Assembly (NCBI GenBank): GCA_015472025.1
Contig: BNHL01000001.1
Span: 4,514,001-4,578,000 of the forward strand
DNA: 64,000 nucleotides
Direction of reading: 5' to 3'
Source of the DNA: Cytophagales bacterium WSM2-2
Lineage (GTDB): Bacteria; Bacteroidota; Bacteroidia; Cytophagales; Cyclobacteriaceae
Shown: positions 62,601-64,000 of the stretch, one piece after another
How positions within the stretch are numbered: the first letter of the stretch is position 1
Layout of the letters: every line of letters starts with the position of its first letter
The notes under the pieces: model-generated
What the model was told of the DNA's origin: nothing
The model's database searches: none
What the model saw: only the letters and a program-made list of their open reading frames with translations
Translations under genes and position numbers: made by a program

Positions 62601-64000
62601 TGTGTGGCCGACCAGTCTTACGATCCTTACCGTGAACTACTACGACAACTATGATTTTGTCACTGACCTTTCACTCGGATCTTCATTCCAGTTTAAGAAC
62701 GATGACATATCCGGCCAGGAAGCTTCGCGTAACGAAGTGGTGACAGGGTATGTCACGGGCGTGAAGACGAATCTCATCGGGTCGTCTAACTACTTGTATT
62801 CCGTTACTTACTATGACGGAAAATTCCGCTCTGTGCAGAGCATCCTTCAAAACACCAAGACAGGAGTTAACAGGACAACGAACCTCCTGGATTTCCCCGG
62901 TAAGATTGTAAAAAACCTGCGCACCTATGTTGTCAGTTCAGCTACCACCTCTGTACTGGAGTCTTTCACGTATGATCACGCTGGACGTGTTACTGCAACG
63001 AAGCACTCACTAAATAGCGGGACTGAAATCGTTATTTCAAAACCCGCCTACAATGAATTGGGGCAGGTGATCGAGAAAAACCTTCACAGCGCAGATGGCG
63101 GTGCCAACTTCAAACAAAGCGTTGACTTCCGGTACAACATCCGGGGCTGGCTTACCAGGATCAACCAAAGTGATGTGACTTCCGTGGCCTCGGGAGATGC
63201 GATAAAAGACTATTTCGGTATGGAGTTCGCGTATGTAAACCCTTTCGCAAGCCTGGGAGGCAACGCGTACTTCAACGGTAATATTTCCACGATCAAGTGG
63301 AGCAACGGGAGCAGTAAACAGCAGGCGTATGCCTTTAGTTACGATGCACTCAACCGCCTTACCGATGCGCGGCATCTTGACAACGACAGCACGCTGATGA
63401 ACGGAACATGGACACCGCACTACTATGCGTACAGCGAGCGCGGAATAACTTATGACATGAACGGAAACATCAAGTCACTAAATCGTTATGGATTCTTTGG
63501 TTCTGCCATGGATAAACTGACTTACAACTATACTTCGGGGAACCGTCTTTCTTCTGTGGTGGATATTGGTGATGCTTCGGGCTTCACCAATGGCACTACT
63601 GGCAGCGATGCTGATGATTATGCATACGATAAGAACGGGAACATGACCCAGGACAAGAATAAGAATATAACTACGGTGAGTTATAACTACATGAACCTGG
63701 CCGAGCGGGCTACGAAGGGCACGGGAGATTACGTGCAATACACGTACGATGCTTCCGGCCGAAAGTGGGCGCAACAGGTGACCGGGGCAACTGCCAAGAC
63801 AACGGATTACATTGGAGAACTTGTCTTTGAAGGTAATGCATTGAAGATTATCCAGACTTCCGAAGGTCGTGTACTACCGGATGGAGCCAACTGGGAATAC
63901 CAATACGACCTGAAAGACCACCTCGGCAATGTGCACGTCACATTCACCACCAAGCAACAGCAGACCTCCACTTATACCGCTGGTTTTGAGACAGCTAACC
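59614..64000 (+). CDS. Giant RHS protein with Ig-like repeats, 3' end outside the window
   Basis: The frame is open from the ATG at 59614 to the last base (over 1460 codons), so the stop lies beyond the window. A signal peptide (about 1-25) is followed by four Ig-like repeats of about 88 residues (202-289, 290-375, 376-466, 467-553), each with a QW pair and a C-terminal SYRxx/YYRRK-type strand. Then comes a DUF6443 module (about 629-760; SIQYFDGIGRPLQTV), YD repeats (LGRVILRKAQ, YDDFGLLRFVLQPE) and the start of the RHS-associated core (YDLKDHLGNVHVTF at about 1430). RHS proteins usually end in a variable toxin or adhesin tip, not seen here. Confidence 0.9.
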   Translation, partial: MKKYIRISFLFAVTVACLGPSVLHAQQTIISGATSSMLNETKTYTVSLYDINNDPVVPVGGSFQWYATGGSVSSSNRSQADIQWSSYGTDFVEYTFDNFSDFYYGILYVGVVVPDPTGSFNYTYSCNSTLVTRTGSPPSGVDWFWQTSDSGTSTSLGSAASITRTTNASLYLRARSQDGTWSPNASIWTGSIIIISTPTGGGSIAGSTTICSSTVPGTLTSTLVGQSGDGIVNYQWEQSSDNTNWSNVSGATSATYSPGSLTAKTYYRRKTSAICGTAYSNVVTIDIYPTLTSGSISSSTTICYNTSPGTLSGTAASGATGYQWFVGGGGWNLISGATSQSYTPGNLTATTTYERVAIGPCNTLESNVVTITVNPTLNQGTIGGTQSICSGSTASLTNSASASGGNGTYSYQWQSSPDNSSWSDISGAVSATYTTGTLTSSTYFRRKAVSCGETKFTSQVLVSVDATTNGGTLSGSAEAFLMRSGSLSLSANNGSIIKWQSRVGAGSWNDITNTLASLTYSNITSTTSYRVVCQNGVCAQAFSSEATITIDNAPVVTASAAKITIGPVVLDAGANYSTYTWKDKNGTTIGSARTLSTSVAGDYTVVVTKGGASGSGTNTYTLLGQMENTNYIAVKTVLVKDKQNDADVENLTIDNVSQSIQYFDGIGRPLQTVTTQGSPQKKDIVQPVVYDLAGREADHYLPYASTAVDGQLKANATTAQLSFYNTGGVVAQDSRPYSQTTFEASQLGRPASQRGEGQDWASTNTTKYQYLVNDNSAEHVIAWKINSGIPQPRSASAPWIDANGNYTTGQLSVKVVTDEQGHQVREYTDRLGRVILRKAQAVETPSLNNSNHWTQTYYIYDDFGLLRFVLQPELVKRFVDGTITTIIQTDLDKLAFQYSYDERKRMIRKQSPGAGAVCMVYDDLDRVVMLQDAVQKDAFNWTVSKYDALNRPVITALYHHSADIDQSTMKGLLATNNTTYINESYDGTTTHGYTNNVWPTSLTILTVNYYDNYDFVTDLSLGSSFQFKNDDISGQEASRNEVVTGYVTGVKTNLIGSSNYLYSVTYYDGKFRSVQSILQNTKTGVNRTTNLLDFPGKIVKNLRTYVVSSATTSVLESFTYDHAGRVTATKHSLNSGTEIVISKPAYNELGQVIEKNLHSADGGANFKQSVDFRYNIRGWLTRINQSDVTSVASGDAIKDYFGMEFAYVNPFASLGGNAYFNGNISTIKWSNGSSKQQAYAFSYDALNRLTDARHLDNDSTLMNGTWTPHYYAYSERGITYDMNGNIKSLNRYGFFGSAMDKLTYNYTSGNRLSSVVDIGDASGFTNGTTGSDADDYAYDKNGNMTQDKNKNITTVSYNYMNLAERATKGTGDYVQYTYDASGRKWAQQVTGATAKTTDYIGELVFEGNALKIIQTSEGRVLPDGANWEYQYDLKDHLGNVHVTFTTKQQQTSTYTAGFETAN

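Overview
The window looks like a chromosomal segment of a Bacteroidota bacterium, probably of the order Cytophagales (inference). Supporting signs are the many two-component genes, CHASE3 and two-component-propeller sensors, an ABC permease fused to an M1 peptidase, DUF6443/RHS proteins with Ig-like repeats, lipocalin-like small proteins, little Shine-Dalgarno sequence, and two promoters with the Bacteroidota TTTG-N19/20-TAnnTTTG layout. No rRNA, tRNA or CRISPR array is visible.

Layout. 0.4-1.75 kb: an outer-membrane barrel gene and two gene remnants. 1.76-12.2 kb: a signalling block with a lipoprotein/membrane protein/NarL-type kinase/LuxR regulator operon, a CHASE3 kinase with a CheY-like regulator, an ABC ATPase with a permease-M1 peptidase fusion, and a receiver-kinase hybrid. 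12.3-18.4 kb: an AlkX/YcaQ-type DNA glycosylase, a DoxX-ArsR-SRPBCC-SRPBCC-RibD-like operon with a readable promoter and operator, and a membrane protein. 18.6-21.9 kb: a decayed propeller histidine kinase whose ATPase domain carries a small internal inversion. 21.9-28.6 kb: FAD-linked oxidase, VanW-like protein, DUF2158 protein, a PAS/HisKA/STAS-like protein without an ATPase domain, and an acyl desaturase. 28.6-29.9 kb: fused fragments of an outer-membrane protein, a KUP potassium transporter and a KdpD-like kinase. 30-35.8 kb: lipoproteins, an EthD-like protein, an ABC exporter and an APC permease.

36-44 kb holds a compact biosynthetic locus: a phosphopantetheinyl transferase divergent from a 2071-residue type I polyketide synthase (KS-AT-DH-KR-ACP-TE), translationally coupled to a lipocalin-like protein and followed by a SpoIIAA/STAS-like protein. 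44-56 kb is an accessory region, AT-rich in places. It carries copies of a repeat ending in a GTTGGTCGACCAAC palindrome, a 12-unit 21-bp degenerate tandem array, a RadC-like protein, a phosphoesterase, a two-gene operon of a membrane KAP NTPase and a protein with two PD-(D/E)XK-like domains (candidate defence system), a DUF4238 protein, and a complete IS4-family element with 18-bp terminal repeats and a 12-bp target duplication inside one repeat copy. 56-64 kb is an RHS/YD-repeat operon whose last gene, open from 59614, runs off the window.

Several parts may be connected by a dyad, TAGGA-N5-TCCTA. It is found upstream of the three two-component operons and near the start of the phosphopantetheinyl transferase, and may be the site of a LuxR-type regulator.
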